Made by a program: the position numbers and the translations under genes | The notes under the pieces: model-generated | Database searches by the model: none | What the model was told of the DNA's origin: nothing | What the model saw: only the letters and a program-made list of their open reading frames with translations | Source of the DNA: Actinosynnema sp040640215 | GTDB taxonomy: Bacteria; Actinomycetota; Actinomycetes; Mycobacteriales; Pseudonocardiaceae | NCBI RefSeq assembly: GCF_040640215.1 | Contig: NZ_JBFABG010000002.1 | Span: 372,001 to 436,000 of the forward strand | Direction: 5' to 3' | Length of the DNA stretch: 64,000 nucleotides | Shown here: positions 34,201 through 39,733 of the stretch, piece after piece | How positions within the stretch are numbered: position 1 is the stretch's first letter | Layout of the letters: every line of letters starts with the position of its first letter

Positions 34201-34230
34201 GGTGACCTCGCTCGGGATCTCGATGCCCAC
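28234..34230 (-). CDS. Giant type VII-secreted polymorphic toxin with TNT and nuclease-like domains
   Basis: 1998 residues. The N-terminus has the CpnT-like WXG100 fold (PSEVTWLFPIVVGQSWPEGD) plus hydrophobic helices. Residues about 275-950 are Pro/Gly/Thr-rich. A TNT domain lies at about 1020-1150 (VLDRFGSPNGDFL, KGYHVYVL, GGARQLQP) with the catalytic His and Gln kept. Around 1250-1300, DVHTDGDGVRIG and ITFVGCDAGAGG suggest a caspase-like His/Cys dyad. Repeated beta segments follow, then a C-terminal DNA/RNA non-specific endonuclease-like domain (SDGGHHQGNELGFPAEAANQ, MERDRSKFIKAGGTVEI). GTG 34230 follows GAGGGG. It lies between a WXG100 gene and a YezG-like gene. Confidence 0.85.
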   Translation of the reverse strand: MGIEIPSEVTWLFPIVVGQSWPEGDETALRRMADAYRTAAQGVKSVIDEANGAASTVMGSQTGEAVQRFEEYWKKFADGDESYLPKLQKICEQLAESCDNTALEVEYTKLSIIASLIALAIEIAALVAAAFGTFGATTAGIPIAQQATRLIVQFTFRQLILAILKEVAISVGIDAAIQGIQVLNGDRENWDWGKTGEAAVSGAVSGLVGGVSGGLKFEGGGLPGQVAAGATRGAVEGAVSTVGTAAVLGQDISARDVLMGASAGAVSGGIGGAKDGITVEAPRVQPGGPGGPPDLGPVSPPPTIGNPSATPGGAPTPGGAPGGTPGGPTVNRDGLNRPAGGDSTTASSVTAPPAPAATVGAPPRIGGDTAPAPGGTSTPAGFSGAPATAPISRPGGGSLPTAPGTGGTPSISNRLGAGGPTPAGATPGGAAPGGAAPGGGAPGGTPRLPGAAGVPGATPHLTPGGPGLGATPGGATPGAPGSTAHGTAPGTSPGSTAGGRVPGGLPGGLPGGTGVPGGSSFNPGSTPGHSTPGGSGLSTTPGGSTPGGTTPAPGGTTPGAPGGATPGGQVPGAPATPGIPTTPGGAVPGAGPVPGGSVPGGPVPGGSVPGTGPVPGITGGPTPGAAPTSGVAPLAPPAGGAAGGPVPGGPGTSGPAPAGPGVGSAAGMGAPMAGGAGFAPPPAGGGAGGGGGRGPSAPTSSGFFSDPNPGGHDQTVHGTDAVSASSMTGAPVQPFRETGPAPQHSAPVMPEQRGPSGPPAGGFGPQPGGFGPQPGGFGPTGPQPGAGAPPQPGAGAPPARPDASAPAQRPAPGSAPTTPRADLGTAPRTDAPASRGTDSPASRGPEAPASRGTDTPPTDTTPTTDRPAPTPETSPVTDTPATDTQATAPDSPTPDATPDSSNPDSPTPDTVGAPGDEHSPASSHEWPADTDPAPATTPAPATDPFPHKGVWGNPAGVVPGFSHDGPFHSVHDSTGPADREVGTYDQRAAAIIEPTYQPYGPHGSYQPFIDAHSHPDGSIAWPVNQGADGPRVVVELPAGTVLDRFGSPNGDFLSPLRPDGRPYGFGERAILPDSLGKGYHVYVLDAPLTVELAQVAPAFDQPGGARQLQPVVDPSLIDPATGQMSVQRLLDLGVLHEVDVPPADGRVLAPDFGTFDRDGNVLRPDAATVADARRGAFDDYTPADGPASHTPNPDLGPVSHQGPVPLGEVSQRVDQAIRNSQVTDAGVALHTEDRLRDLSGRIPGTDGHALLDVHTDGDGVRIGDTHYTRAELVDLIDNHPDLANRPITFVGCDAGAGGADSLASYVARETGQPVTAPDTLAWSDRHGNLYASSPTGTGGPRIPPDGGWHTFDPDGTSAPAGEHGMPPGHEPKGDLVTDDQAHRGRQDVEPQVQTPWQEPETRHRETVRLGADQSLFDGRELPRDTRIEVRDPHGEVRTVVHVDADGGVHVDAIAPNTRHGDNPEVRHPAPDAHYRVETGHRQDAFVANADGTRQTTGDTIRVGGREVPIQRTVLVETPPTPANGRVVVDRGHPLAPRPGEAFTARADLPPDTRLEVYDTAGDYRGTVQTDADGRPKWIAAPDHLGDTRNPEVTHPVGGANYNIDRGPLHQEFTTDAAGHPQNAVDGTAPEARHQRSVGDLGQGEPFSRPGQVHDANTEFTVTDEHGQRRGRFITDDAGHVVFEETHSGQRSRVNTEITQAPAGAHITSDGFYGLGRAEQPARTWPAPAGGEVRLQAQRTRVDGEYQHSVQVVGGIPAHWTPAQVAAVTAPFTNASPFSARPDLPPNTRFTLDDHQKQGYGTFQTGDGGAVSHLHTFRPFSPDLNLPLPNATLTADHGMWRGRTNGDGETVATTGRPDISSGGAIRRDGSAQIEVGNHGEVDGNGKKLSDGGHHQGNELGFPAEAANQSSQQRDQNQGNGRPAFASAETWHRMERDRSKFIKAGGTVEIIDTFALRDPLQRHPHTYQTRWRVTLADGTTEIYVRSYPNEHNAALWPAEF

Positions 34231-34253
34231 CGCAGTGCCCCTCAGTAAGTCCG

Positions 34254-34571
34254 TCAGTAGGTCCGGGAGATCCCGGTCGCGTTGCCCTGGTCGACGCCCT
34301 CGTAGGTGTCGGCCGACTGGTCGACACCCGTCCGGATGTCCTGCAACGCCTTCGCGAGGTTCTTGAACGCGTCGAGCGTGGCCGTCGAGTTGGGCACGTA
34401 GTTCTTGGCGAAGGCCTGCCCCGACTCGTCACCGCCCCAGCACTGCCCCTCGGCCCGCAACGCGCCGTCGAGCTGCTGGAACACGCTGTCGAGCGAGTCA
34501 CCCGACCCGCTGAACTGGGCCGCGCCCCGGCGCATCCCGGGAACGTCGACCTGGAATCCGCCGCCGGTCAC
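34254..34571 (-). CDS. WXG100-family protein (EsxA/B-like secretion partner)
   Basis: A 105-residue helical-hairpin protein with the central turn CWGGDESGQAFAKNYVP (W-G-x type), matching the WXG100 family exported by type VII (ESX) systems. GTG at 34571 has AGGAG 6 nt upstream. It ends 23 bp before the giant toxin's start, a typical arrangement in which a small WXG100 protein pairs with a large toxin for export. No ESX core gene (EccC) is present in this window, so the apparatus lies elsewhere. Confidence 0.9.
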   Translation of the reverse strand: MTGGGFQVDVPGMRRGAAQFSGSGDSLDSVFQQLDGALRAEGQCWGGDESGQAFAKNYVPNSTATLDAFKNLAKALQDIRTGVDQSADTYEGVDQGNATGISRTY

Positions 34572-34687
34572 CAGCCACTCCTGTCCATGAAGCTGTCGCC
34601 GTCCTCGTCGTCCGGCTGCTGCGCGGGCTGTTCCTGGCGGTCCAAGGCCGGCTCAACGGGCAGCTCGGGTACGAGTTCGGTGACGGC

Positions 34688-35542
34688 GTGCTCGCGGCGC
34701 TCGTGTCGTTCGTCGGCGGGCTGGTGCTGCTGCTGGCCGTGGTGCCCGCGACGCGCGCCGGCCGGGTGGGGCTGGTGCGGCTGCGCGACGTGCTGCGGCA
34801 GGGCGGTATCCGCTGGTGGCAGTGCCTCGGCGGGGCGTGCGGGGCGTTCTTCGTGTCCACCCAGGGGTTCACCGTCCCGGTGCTGGGCGTCGCGACGTTC
34901 ACCGTGGCCGTGGTCGCGGCGCAGGTGGTGAGCAGCCTCCTGGTCGACCGGGCGGGGCTGGGGCCCGCCGGGGTGCGGCGGTTCACCGCGCCCCGGGTCT
35001 TCGGCGCGGCGCTCGCGGTGGTCGCGGTCGGGGTCTCGGTGGCCGAGGAGTTCGGTCGGCCGGAGGCGCTGTGGCCCGCGCTGCTGCCCGCGCTGGCCGG
35101 GTTCGGGCTCGGCTGGCAGCAGGCGGTGAACGGGCTGGTGCGGGAGGCCGCGCGGAGCACGCGGGTGACGACGCTGGTCAACTTCGCCACCGGCACGGCG
35201 GTGCTGGTCGTCGTGTGCGCGGTGGACGTCGCGGTGCGCGGCCTGCCCGCCGCCGCGCCGGCCGAGCCGTGGCTGTACGCGGGTGGCGCGCTGGGGATCG
35301 TGGTCATCGGCACGGCGGTGCTCGCGGTGCGCTGGAGCGGGGTGCTGCTGGTCGGCCTGGGTCAGGTGGCCGGGCAACTGGTGGGCGCGCTCGCGGTGGA
35401 CGCGGTGGTGCCGACGGGGGTGTCGTTGTCCGTGACGACGGTCGTCGGCACGGCGTTGACGCTGGTGGCGGTCGGCATCGCCGCGCTGCCGGCCCGGCGG
35501 CGCGACCGGGCGCGGGCGGGGGTGGGAGGATGGGGCACGTGA
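34688..35542 (+). CDS. DMT-family transporter (DUF606/YdcZ duplication), 5' end disrupted
   Basis: About 284 residues and nine hydrophobic helices from GTG 34688. Homology starts earlier: the frame reads AVLVVRLLRGLFLAVQGRLN from about 34598, but no ATG, GTG or TTG precedes it before a stop at 34511. ATG 34587 is in another frame; restoring one G (ATGAAG to ATGAAGG) would join it to the body and give M-K-A-V-A-V. So the gene probably has a 1-bp deletion near its start, or it initiates internally and lacks the first helix. Its stop overlaps the folD start (GTGA). Confidence 0.7.
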   Translation: MLAALVSFVGGLVLLLAVVPATRAGRVGLVRLRDVLRQGGIRWWQCLGGACGAFFVSTQGFTVPVLGVATFTVAVVAAQVVSSLLVDRAGLGPAGVRRFTAPRVFGAALAVVAVGVSVAEEFGRPEALWPALLPALAGFGLGWQQAVNGLVREAARSTRVTTLVNFATGTAVLVVVCAVDVAVRGLPAAAPAEPWLYAGGALGIVVIGTAVLAVRWSGVLLVGLGQVAGQLVGALAVDAVVPTGVSLSVTTVVGTALTLVAVGIAALPARRRDRARAGVGGWGT

Positions 35543-36396
35543 CGGCGACGATCCTCAACGGCAGGACCACCCGGGACTCGATCTTCGAAGACCTCCGCGC
35601 GCGGGTCGCGGCGCTGGCCGAGCGGGGGGTGACGCCGGGGTTGGCCACCGTGCTGGTCGGCGACGACCCCGGATCGCACTCGTACGTCAAGGGCAAGCAC
35701 ACCGCGTGCGCGAAGGTCGGCATCACGTCGATCCGCCGCGACCTGCCCGCCGACACCACGCAGGAGCGGCTGGAAGCCGTCATCGACGAGCTCAACGCCG
35801 ACCCGGCCTGCACCGCCTACATCGTGCAGCTCCCGCTGCCGAAGCACCTGGACGCGAACGCGGTCCTGGAGCGCATCGACCCGCGCAAGGACGGCGACGG
35901 CCTGCACCCGGTCAACCTGGGCAAGCTGGTGCTCGGCGACGAGGCCCCGCTCCCCGCCACGCCGCGCGGCGTGGTCGAGCTGCTGCGCCGGTACGAGGTG
36001 CCGATCGCGGGCGCGAACGTGACCGTCGTGGGTCGCGGCGTGACGGTCGGCCGGCCGATCGGCCTGCTGCTGACCCGGCGCAGCGAGAACGCCACGGTCA
36101 CCCTGTGCCACACCGGCACGAAGGACCTGGCGGCCGAGGTGCGGCGGGCGGACATCGTGGTGGCGGGCGCGGGCAGCCCCGGACTGATCACCGCGGACAT
36201 GGTCAAGCCCGGCGCGGCCGTGGTCGACGTCGGCATCACCCGCACCGAGTCGGGCCTGGTCGGCGACGTGCACCCGGACGTGGCCGAGGTCGCCGGGTTC
36301 CTCGCGCCGATCCCCGGTGGCGCGGGACCCATGACCATCGCCATGCTGTTGACCAACACGGTCGAGGCCGCGGAGCGCGACCTCGTGACGGGCTGA
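35539..36396 (+). CDS. folD: Methylenetetrahydrofolate dehydrogenase/cyclohydrolase
   Basis: A 285-residue bifunctional FolD enzyme of one-carbon metabolism. SYVKGKHTACAKVGI holds the catalytic Lys region (YxxxK), VQLPLPKHLD the conserved substrate loop, DGDGLHPVNLGKLVLG follows, and VVGRGVTVGRPIGLLL the NADP site. GTG 35539 has GGAGG 8 nt upstream and overlaps the DMT gene's stop (GTGA); ATG 35530 has its RBS too close. A DUF3017 gene follows 11 bp downstream, as is usual in actinobacteria. Confidence 0.96.
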   Translation: MTATILNGRTTRDSIFEDLRARVAALAERGVTPGLATVLVGDDPGSHSYVKGKHTACAKVGITSIRRDLPADTTQERLEAVIDELNADPACTAYIVQLPLPKHLDANAVLERIDPRKDGDGLHPVNLGKLVLGDEAPLPATPRGVVELLRRYEVPIAGANVTVVGRGVTVGRPIGLLLTRRSENATVTLCHTGTKDLAAEVRRADIVVAGAGSPGLITADMVKPGAAVVDVGITRTESGLVGDVHPDVAEVAGFLAPIPGGAGPMTIAMLLTNTVEAAERDLVTG

Positions 36397-36407
36397 GGGC
36401 GGAAGCG

Positions 36408-36710
36408 GTGGAGCTCATGCCGGAGCAGCGCTGGCGGTCCGCGGCGGGGCAGCACCTGCCGTTCGCGCTGGTGCTGGGCGTGGTCGGGCTGGGGCTCCTG
36501 CGGGTGGTGCAGTACCACTGGCGGCAGGGCGCGGTGCTGATCGGCGTGGCGCTGCTGCTCGCGGCGCTGCTGCGGGTCCTGGTGACCGACGAGCAGGCGG
36601 GCCTGATCGCGATCCGCGGTCGGGGCGTGGACGCGCTGCTGTACTCGGGCCTGGGCATCGCGGTGATCGGTGTCGCGATGACCATCATCGGCGGCCCGCT
36701 GAGCCGCTAG
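36408..36710 (+). CDS. DUF3017 membrane protein
   Basis: A 100-residue protein with three hydrophobic helices (LPFALVLGVVGLGLLRVV, GAVLIGVALLLAALLRVLV, LLYSGLGIAVIGVAMTII) and the family's WRQGAVLIG junction. It sits immediately after folD, the usual genomic place for DUF3017. The start may be GTG 36408 or ATG 36417. The function is unknown. Its TAG stop shares CTAG (36707-36710) with the convergent TetR gene. Confidence 0.88.
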   Translation: MELMPEQRWRSAAGQHLPFALVLGVVGLGLLRVVQYHWRQGAVLIGVALLLAALLRVLVTDEQAGLIAIRGRGVDALLYSGLGIAVIGVAMTIIGGPLSR

Positions 36711-37297
36711 TCCGCTTGCGGCCCGTCGCGGGGCTGGAGCCGGTCGACCAGCGCGCCGATCAGGTCGTCCAGGGTGTCCGGCGGCAGGATGTCGGGCAGG
36801 GTCAGGTGTTCGACCACGAGACCCGTCATCGCCAGGTAGAGCGCGACGACGGTGGTCCGGTCGCCCGGCAGGCCCAGTTCGTGGTGGTGGCGGAGGTTGT
36901 CCTCCAGGTCGCGGCTGATCGTGGCGGTCAGCTCCGCCCTCAAGCCGGGCCGCCGGGTCGCCTCCAGGCGCAGTTCCAGCAGGGCCAGGTAGCCCGCGCG
37001 GTCGTGGGAGAGCCGGGCGAGGACGTCCTTCATCAGCTCGACCACCAGCGCCTTGTCCCGGTGCCCCCGCAGGGTGGCGGCGAGCCGCTCGGGGTCGGGC
37101 CGGAGCCGGACGTGGATGTGCTCGCCGGCCTGGCGCAGCAGGTCGTCCCGGTTGGCGAAGTAGTTGGACGCGGTACCGGCCGGCACGCCCGCCGCCGCGT
37201 CCACGGCGCGGAACGTCAAGCCCCGCGCACCCTCCAGCGCCAGCACCCCGATCGCCGCGTCGACCAGCGCCGTCCGCCGGGCCGCGTTCCTGACCAC
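36707..37297 (-). CDS. TetR-family regulator
   Basis: A 196-residue repressor with an N-terminal HTH (GARGLTFRAVDAAAGVPAGT, then ASNYFANRDDLLRQAGEHI) and an all-helical ligand domain with many acidic and Leu residues. GTG at 37297 follows AAGGAGGA. It is divergent from a RibD/DHFR-like gene, with inverted and direct repeats in the intervening 64 bp, so it likely controls that gene. The stop lies inside a CTAG shared with DUF3017. Confidence 0.92.
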   Translation of the reverse strand: MVRNAARRTALVDAAIGVLALEGARGLTFRAVDAAAGVPAGTASNYFANRDDLLRQAGEHIHVRLRPDPERLAATLRGHRDKALVVELMKDVLARLSHDRAGYLALLELRLEATRRPGLRAELTATISRDLEDNLRHHHELGLPGDRTTVVALYLAMTGLVVEHLTLPDILPPDTLDDLIGALVDRLQPRDGPQAD

Positions 37298-37306
37298 GTC
37301 TCCTCC

Positions 37307-37350
37307 TTGACAACCACTACAGACAGAGTACTACAGTCGGAGTGGTTAGG
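37307..37350. promoter_or_regulatory. TetR operator/promoter region
   Basis: TTGACA (37307-37312) is a consensus -35 for the rightward gene, with TACTAC (37329-37334) as a possible -10. AACCACT and AGTGGTT form a 7-bp inverted repeat spaced by about 22 nt. ACTACAGAC and ACTACAGTC are direct repeats inside it. Bound TetR would cover the promoter. Confidence 0.55.
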
Positions 37351-37361
37351 AGAGGGAGCAC

Positions 37362-37922
37362 ATGCGAAACCTGATCTACCTGGTCGCCACCACCCTCGAC
37401 GGTTTCATCGCCGCCGAGGACGGGGGCTTCGGCGACTTCCTGTTCGAGGGCGACCACATGGCGGCGCTGGTCGAGGAGCACCCGGACGCCCTGCCCGCCC
37501 AGCTCCGCGAGGCGCTCGGCATCGACGTGCCGAACCCGAACTTCGACACCGTGCTCCTGGGCCGGTCCACCTACCAGGTGCCGGGCGGACTGCCCAGCCC
37601 GTACCCGCACCTGCGGCAGTACGTCGTGTCCACCACGCTCCGCGACACGCCGCCCGACGTCGAGGTCGTGTCCGGCGACGTGCTCGCGAAGGTCCGCGAG
37701 CTCAAGGCCGAGGACGGGCTGGACATCTGGCTGTGCGGCGGCGGCAAGCTGGCCGCCGCGCTGCTGCCGGAGATCGACCGGCTGGTGCTCAAGGTCCACC
37801 CCGTCGTCCTCGGACGCGGCATCCCGCTGTTCGACGGCGGGTTCCCGGCGGCGCGGTTCGCCCTGACCGGCACGCGGTCGTTCGCCTCCGGCGTCCTGTT
37901 CACGACCTACGCGGCGGCGTAA
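37362..37922 (+). CDS. RibD C-terminal/dihydrofolate-reductase-family protein
   Basis: A 186-residue protein of the RibD_C/DHFR-like fold: LIYLVATTLDGFIAAEDGGF at the N-terminus, VLLGRSTYQVPGGLPSPYPH, then DIWLCGGGKLAAALLPEIDR, which forms the NADPH-binding GGG turn. Such stand-alone members are reductases of unknown substrate. AGGGAG precedes ATG 37362. It is likely repressed by the divergent TetR protein. Confidence 0.87.
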   Translation: MRNLIYLVATTLDGFIAAEDGGFGDFLFEGDHMAALVEEHPDALPAQLREALGIDVPNPNFDTVLLGRSTYQVPGGLPSPYPHLRQYVVSTTLRDTPPDVEVVSGDVLAKVRELKAEDGLDIWLCGGGKLAAALLPEIDRLVLKVHPVVLGRGIPLFDGGFPAARFALTGTRSFASGVLFTTYAAA

Positions 37923-38049
37923 CCACACAGGACGTGCGATTGGCAAGGCCGGCGGACTGTGACGGTGGACGCCCCCGGACGGCGGTAGGAGTTCCACCGC
38001 GCGCCGGCCATCCTCAAGAGGTCCAGACCAATCTCGCAATGGGGGCATT

Positions 38050-38466
38050 GTGCGGAAATCCATCGGCAAGAGCGTCGTCCGGACCGTCGCGGCGGTGGCC
38101 GTGGCGGCCGGCGCGCTCACCGCCTCGACCGGCACCTCGGTCGCGGCCACCGGCACCGCGACCGCGTTGTCCGGCTGCACCACCACGAACATCTCGATCA
38201 ACCCTTCGGCGCGCTCCGCCGACTGGACGGTCGACTGCACCGACACCCGGTACGTGTACGTCGACGTCACCGTGTTCGCGGGCAGCGTGGCGGACAGCAA
38301 CCCCTGGGAGGCCCGGTGGGTCGACGGCGGGGACACCTGGCAGGACTTCAACGTCTACCCGCAGACCACCCCGGCCATCGACCACATCTGCGTGCACATC
38401 GTCACCTACGTCGACCCCACCGACCCGCTGGAGCAGCCGCAGGTGATCGGGCACTCCTGCGTGTGA
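38050..38466 (+). CDS. Small secreted protein
   Basis: A 138-residue protein with a Sec-type signal peptide: KSIGKSVVRTV, a hydrophobic AAVAVAAGALTA core, then an Ala-rich cleavage region near SVAATG. The mature domain has four Cys (SGCTTTN, DCTDTRY, ICVHIV, HSCV) and beta-rich stretches, suggesting a small disulphide-stabilised secreted protein. GTG at 38050. No family is recognised. Confidence 0.7.
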   Translation: MRKSIGKSVVRTVAAVAVAAGALTASTGTSVAATGTATALSGCTTTNISINPSARSADWTVDCTDTRYVYVDVTVFAGSVADSNPWEARWVDGGDTWQDFNVYPQTTPAIDHICVHIVTYVDPTDPLEQPQVIGHSCV

Positions 38467-38522
38467 CCCGGTGACCGCCGGCGTGGCCCGGCGAAGGGGC
38501 CGCGCTCCGCAGAACACCGCGT

Positions 38523-38558
38523 CGCGGTCGTCCCGGTGGGCCCGCCGGGACGACCGCG
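38523..38558. terminator. Bidirectional hairpin terminator
   Basis: CGCGGTCGTCCCGG pairs with CCGGGACGACCGCG as a perfect 14-bp stem with an 8-nt loop. It lies between the convergent secreted-protein gene (stop 38466) and the epoxide hydrolase gene (stop 38580). Confidence 0.9.
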
Positions 38559-38579
38559 CCGCCGTCGGCGGCCGACCGC

Positions 38580-39512
38580 CTACCGCTCCAGCCACCCCAC
38601 CAGCGCCCGGTTCGTCTCCTCCGGCTTCTCCTGCTGGATCCAATGACCGCAATCGAGGCTGACCACCTCCACGTCGGGCACGAACTCGGCCAGGTTGTCC
38701 GCCCGCGCGACCACGTCCCGGTCGCCGTAGATCATGAGCGTGGGCTGCCGGACGATCGGGTCCACGTCCGCCAACAAGCGCCAGTTGCGGTCGAGGTTCC
38801 GGTACCAGTTGATACCGCCGGTGAACCCCGAGGATTCGAAAGCGGAGACGAAGACGGCCAGTTCGCGGTCGCTCATCACCGGCTCGCCGAGGGGGGTTTC
38901 CGCTTTGGCCAGGTCGAGCAACCACATACCCGGCTTCGGCTCGGCCGGGGACTCGTTCTTCCGGTACAGGTTGCGCAGGAAGCGGGCGGTGTTCTGGTCG
39001 AGCACGGCATCCGCGACGCCCGGCTGCCGGTTGAAGTGGACGAAGTAGAAGTCGTCGCCGAGCACGTCCTCCATCACCTCGACCCACGGCCTCTCCCCGC
39101 GTTCGAGGTAGGGCAGGCTCAGGTTGACCACCTTGTCCACCCGGCTCGGGTGCAGCAGGGTCATTCCCCAGACGACCATCGCACCCCAGTCGTGACCGAC
39201 GAAAGTCGCATCCTCGTATCTGTGGTGATCGAGGAGTGCGACCAGATCACCCGTCAGGTGCTCGATGTCGTAATCGGTCACCTCGGTCGGCCGGGACGAG
39301 TTCCCGTAGCCCCGCTGGTTCGGGACGATGACGTGGTAGCCCGCGGCGACCAGGGCAGGTACCTGGTGACGCCAGGAAAAGGCGAGCTCCGGCCAGCCGT
39401 GGCAGAGCACGACGGGTTTTCCGGCGTTGTGCCGGCCGGCCTCGAAGACTTCGAGTTCCACCCCGTTGACGGGCACGGTGGTGGGCTCGGGAAAATCGGC
39501 TGGATCGAACAT
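38580..39512 (-). CDS. Alpha/beta-hydrolase, epoxide-hydrolase type
   Basis: A 310-residue enzyme. HGWPELAFSW is the oxyanion HGxP motif, GHDWGAMVVW carries the nucleophile Asp of epoxide hydrolases (GxDxG), GDRDVVARAD the acidic residue, and CGHWIQQEKPEE the catalytic His. A cap domain with Tyr (INWYRNLDRNW) supports an epoxide rather than an ester substrate; a haloalkane dehalogenase is less likely. The ATG is at 39512. Upstream are about 220 bp without a gene before dnaE2. Confidence 0.9.
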   Translation of the reverse strand: MFDPADFPEPTTVPVNGVELEVFEAGRHNAGKPVVLCHGWPELAFSWRHQVPALVAAGYHVIVPNQRGYGNSSRPTEVTDYDIEHLTGDLVALLDHHRYEDATFVGHDWGAMVVWGMTLLHPSRVDKVVNLSLPYLERGERPWVEVMEDVLGDDFYFVHFNRQPGVADAVLDQNTARFLRNLYRKNESPAEPKPGMWLLDLAKAETPLGEPVMSDRELAVFVSAFESSGFTGGINWYRNLDRNWRLLADVDPIVRQPTLMIYGDRDVVARADNLAEFVPDVEVVSLDCGHWIQQEKPEETNRALVGWLER

Positions 39513-39733
39513 CGAATTTTTCTCCTCGGCTGTCGGGCCGCACCGGCGAACGCCGGAATCGAGTCCTGCGGCGGATCACCGAGTGGGGTGCGGCCCGATC
39601 GGTTGACGGCACCGTAGGACGAATCGCGGACAAGACCGGCCCTCGGCAGGCGGCGCACCGGAAAAAGCGGAGACATTTCCTCCGGGACGCCGACGCGGTG
39701 CGCGCCGACCTGCGCGGGGACGTGCCGGACCGC

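Noticed and set aside
27955..34248. A 2097-codon open frame on the + strand opposite the giant toxin, and similar long frames opposite 23438-26494 and 39734-43114
   Set aside because: High-GC genes with G/C third positions leave the antisense frame open. These frames show Arg/Ala/Gly/Pro-rich composition, no domains, and no RBS with neighbours, whereas the - strand proteins have recognisable motifs.
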